This document shows positions 62,237 to 64,000 of a DNA stretch of 64,000 nt, one piece after another (within the stretch, counting starts at the first letter, position 1; each line of letters starts with the position of its first letter). Under the pieces are notes generated by a model. It was given only the letters and a program-made list of their open reading frames with translations, had not been told where the DNA came from and ran no database searches. The stretch lies in contig CAVWRA010000010.1 in assembly GCA_963757265.1 (NCBI GenBank), positions 62,001 through 126,000 on the forward strand. The letters run 5' to 3'. Both the position numbers and the translations under genes were made by a program. The DNA comes from CAIVVT01 sp963757265. GTDB taxonomy: Bacteria; Acidobacteriota; Terriglobia; Bryobacterales; Bryobacteraceae.

Positions 62237-64000
62237 GTGAAGGAAATGACACAAATGAAGCGAAGTTGTTGTTGCCTAGCAGTGCTCTTGACCTTGGGAG
62301 TTGTGTTCGGGACAAGAGTCGTTGCTCAAACCAGTACGGCGCAGATTTCCGGTACGATTACCGATGCCTCCGGGGCGGTGGTCCCGCAGGCGAAGGTCAC
62401 CGTAACGAACGAGGAGACGGGGGTGAAACGTGAGCTCCAAACGAACGACGTTGGGAGCTACATGGTCCCCATGCTTCCTCCCGGCCGCTACACCGTTGGG
62501 GCCGAGAAGCAAGGGCTGGCCCGAGTCGAACGTAAGGGCCTGGTGATGAACGTCGGCGATCTCAGCCGCATTGATCTGGCATTGCCGGTGGGCGGAACGC
62601 AGCAAACGGTCACGGTTGAAGGCTCGGCGGAAACCCTCAACACGGAGAATAGCGAGATCTCCCAGGTCATCAGCGAGAACCAAGTGGTGGATCTGCCACT
62701 CAACGGAAGGCAATGGGAGCAGTTGATTTTTCTCGGCGCGGGCTCCTTCTTAGAGGTCGGCTCCCCCCAAGTCAGGGCGAACAGTATCGGCAACCTCGGC
62801 ATTAATGGCGCGCGCACCGACGCCAATGAGTACCTCATTGATGGCATGACCAACCGCGACGTAGCGTTTGGCGCGCCGATTATCAATCCTTCCATCGATG
62901 CTCTGGCGGAGTTCAAGGAAGAAACCACTACCTATTCCGCGGAATACGGAGGCGCTTCCAATCAGATCAACCTTCACTACAAGTCGGGCACGAATGAGCT
63001 CCACGGGACGGCTTTCGAGTTCCTCCGTAATGAGGCTCTGGATGATCGCGGCTATTTCGACGGTCCCACAAAGGCCATATTGAGGCAGAATCAGTTTGGC
63101 TATTCACTGGGCGGCCCCATTATTATTCCAAAACTATATAATGGGAAAAACAAGACATTTTTCTTTGCCAACTATGAAGGACTGCGAAATAGCAGCAGCG
63201 GGTACGGGTACCTGTGGCTGATCCCGACCGCCGAGAGGCAAGGCCAGTTCTCGACGCCGATCAACGACCCGCTGACAGGCGCGCCCTTTCCGAGCAACAC
63301 GATTCCGACGGCCCGCATTTCCCAGTTCGCCCAGGCGTACTTCCCATTCATGCTGCAACCCAACCTCACCGGCTCGGCGCTGGGGAACTACTTCGGGTCC
63401 GGCACCTCAGGCCGCACTTCGGACCAGCAAAACTATAAGTTCGATGAAAATATCGGAACCAAAGACAGCATGTTTTTCCGGTACACCACGGCCCCATACC
63501 CCGTAAACAACGGCGGCTTCGATCCTCTCGGCACTACCGACAACATAACCCAGGAGGCGAATAGCAACGGCTGGCAGGTTTCCGAGACCCACACTTTTTC
63601 TCCCACCATCGTCAATCTGGCCACCTTCGGGTATGCCGCAGGCTACTACGACATGTCGGCCCATAACATCACCCGGGCGCAATTCAATTCGTTTGGGATC
63701 AATGGCTCGTTCGCGGACGCGACACCGGAGACTCCAGACATCACTTTAACGGACACATTTTATTCCGGCTTCGGTGTCAATCCCAATTTCCCGCAAATCG
63801 ACGAGCAGCAGAACCATGACTTCTCCGACGGGGTCAGCATCACTAGAGGAGCGCACACGTTCAAACTCGGCGCCTCTTACAGGTGGTGGGCTTACCGAAA
63901 CGGGAAGGGCGCCAATGATGGCCTGTGGACTTTCGATAACACTAACACGGGTGACACGATTGCGAACTTCTTGCTAGGCCAGGTCCGTAATGTAAGCGAG
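62237..64000 (+). CDS. TonB-dependent receptor, Oar-like (3' truncated by window)
   Basis: At least 588 residues, open to the window end. GTG 62237 is preferred because AAGGAG ends 5 nt upstream; ATG 62246 and ATG 62255 also lie before the signal peptide (CCCLAVLLTLGVVFGTRVVAQ). An N-terminal carboxypeptidase-like domain (AQISGTITDASGAVVPQAKV) is followed by plug motifs (DLPLNGRQWEQLIFLGAG, ANEYLIDGMTNRDVAF) and barrel strands such as FGYSLGGPIIIPKLYNGKNK. It is predicted to import a glycan or sugar complex under control of the LacI regulator. Confidence 0.9.
   Translation, partial: MKEMTQMKRSCCCLAVLLTLGVVFGTRVVAQTSTAQISGTITDASGAVVPQAKVTVTNEETGVKRELQTNDVGSYMVPMLPPGRYTVGAEKQGLARVERKGLVMNVGDLSRIDLALPVGGTQQTVTVEGSAETLNTENSEISQVISENQVVDLPLNGRQWEQLIFLGAGSFLEVGSPQVRANSIGNLGINGARTDANEYLIDGMTNRDVAFGAPIINPSIDALAEFKEETTTYSAEYGGASNQINLHYKSGTNELHGTAFEFLRNEALDDRGYFDGPTKAILRQNQFGYSLGGPIIIPKLYNGKNKTFFFANYEGLRNSSSGYGYLWLIPTAERQGQFSTPINDPLTGAPFPSNTIPTARISQFAQAYFPFMLQPNLTGSALGNYFGSGTSGRTSDQQNYKFDENIGTKDSMFFRYTTAPYPVNNGGFDPLGTTDNITQEANSNGWQVSETHTFSPTIVNLATFGYAAGYYDMSAHNITRAQFNSFGINGSFADATPETPDITLTDTFYSGFGVNPNFPQIDEQQNHDFSDGVSITRGAHTFKLGASYRWWAYRNGKGANDGLWTFDNTNTGDTIANFLLGQVRNVSE

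Overview
The window looks like the chromosome of a high-GC Acidobacteriota bacterium, probably of the Bryobacterales/Solibacter type. This is inferred from gene content: two Oar-like TonB-dependent receptors with N-terminal carboxypeptidase-like domains, two CRTAC1/ASPIC-UnbV proteins, a Ser/Thr kinase fused to a PD40/WD40-like beta-propeller, a matrixin protease, and many scattered carbohydrate enzymes (Gfo/Idh/MocA, sugar isomerase, DUF1080, DUF4038, a GH110-like beta-helix and a sialate O-acetylesterase). No rRNA, CRISPR array or replication origin was seen.

Layout. 0-8 kb: a truncated exported protein, a dispersed repeat, a Tat-exported aldo/keto reductase, a Gfo/Idh oxidoreductase, a Wzt-like ABC ATPase with a methyltransferase, the first ~200-bp inverted-repeat element and a DUF104/PIN toxin-antitoxin pair. 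8-18 kb: a membrane-anchored pentaheme cytochrome with TPRs, translationally coupled to a CRTAC1 protein, then a TonB receptor and an apiosidase-like glycosidase. 18-32 kb: small membrane proteins, a DUF3489 remnant, a sugar isomerase, a matrixin with its exported partner, an Nramp-UspA fusion, a HigBA-like module beside a dead tyrosine recombinase, a UroD-family protein with a RhaT-like transporter, a kinase-propeller and a DUF1080 protein. 32.7-34.5 kb: an IS110-family (IS1111-like) element inserted in a second copy of the dispersed repeat.

35-51 kb is a surface-glycan region: a heptose kinase, glycosyltransferases, SAM methyltransferases, a frameshifted FAD oxidoreductase, an XrtA-type polysaccharide deacetylase, a GT2-GtrA fusion, a frameshifted multi-membrane glycosyltransferase and two TylF/MycF-like methyltransferases. 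Inside it sits a compact ACP, ketoreductase, KAS III and GNAT operon that could make a hydroxyacyl-ACP and transfer it to a sugar. Two more copies of the inverted-repeat element lie here. All three copies in the window sit just upstream of a minus-strand glycan gene.

51.4-55 kb is a decayed mobile island. It starts at a truncated tRNA-Thr(TGT) gene and holds phage-like regulatory and replication genes broken by frameshifts and an in-frame amber codon. 55-64 kb is a glycan-utilisation locus: a GH110-like galactosidase and sialate O-acetylesterase (overlapping), a CRTAC1 protein, a divergent LacI regulator, and a TonB receptor running off the window end. That receptor is preceded by a TTGACA-N17-TATGCT promoter and a LacI-type operator.
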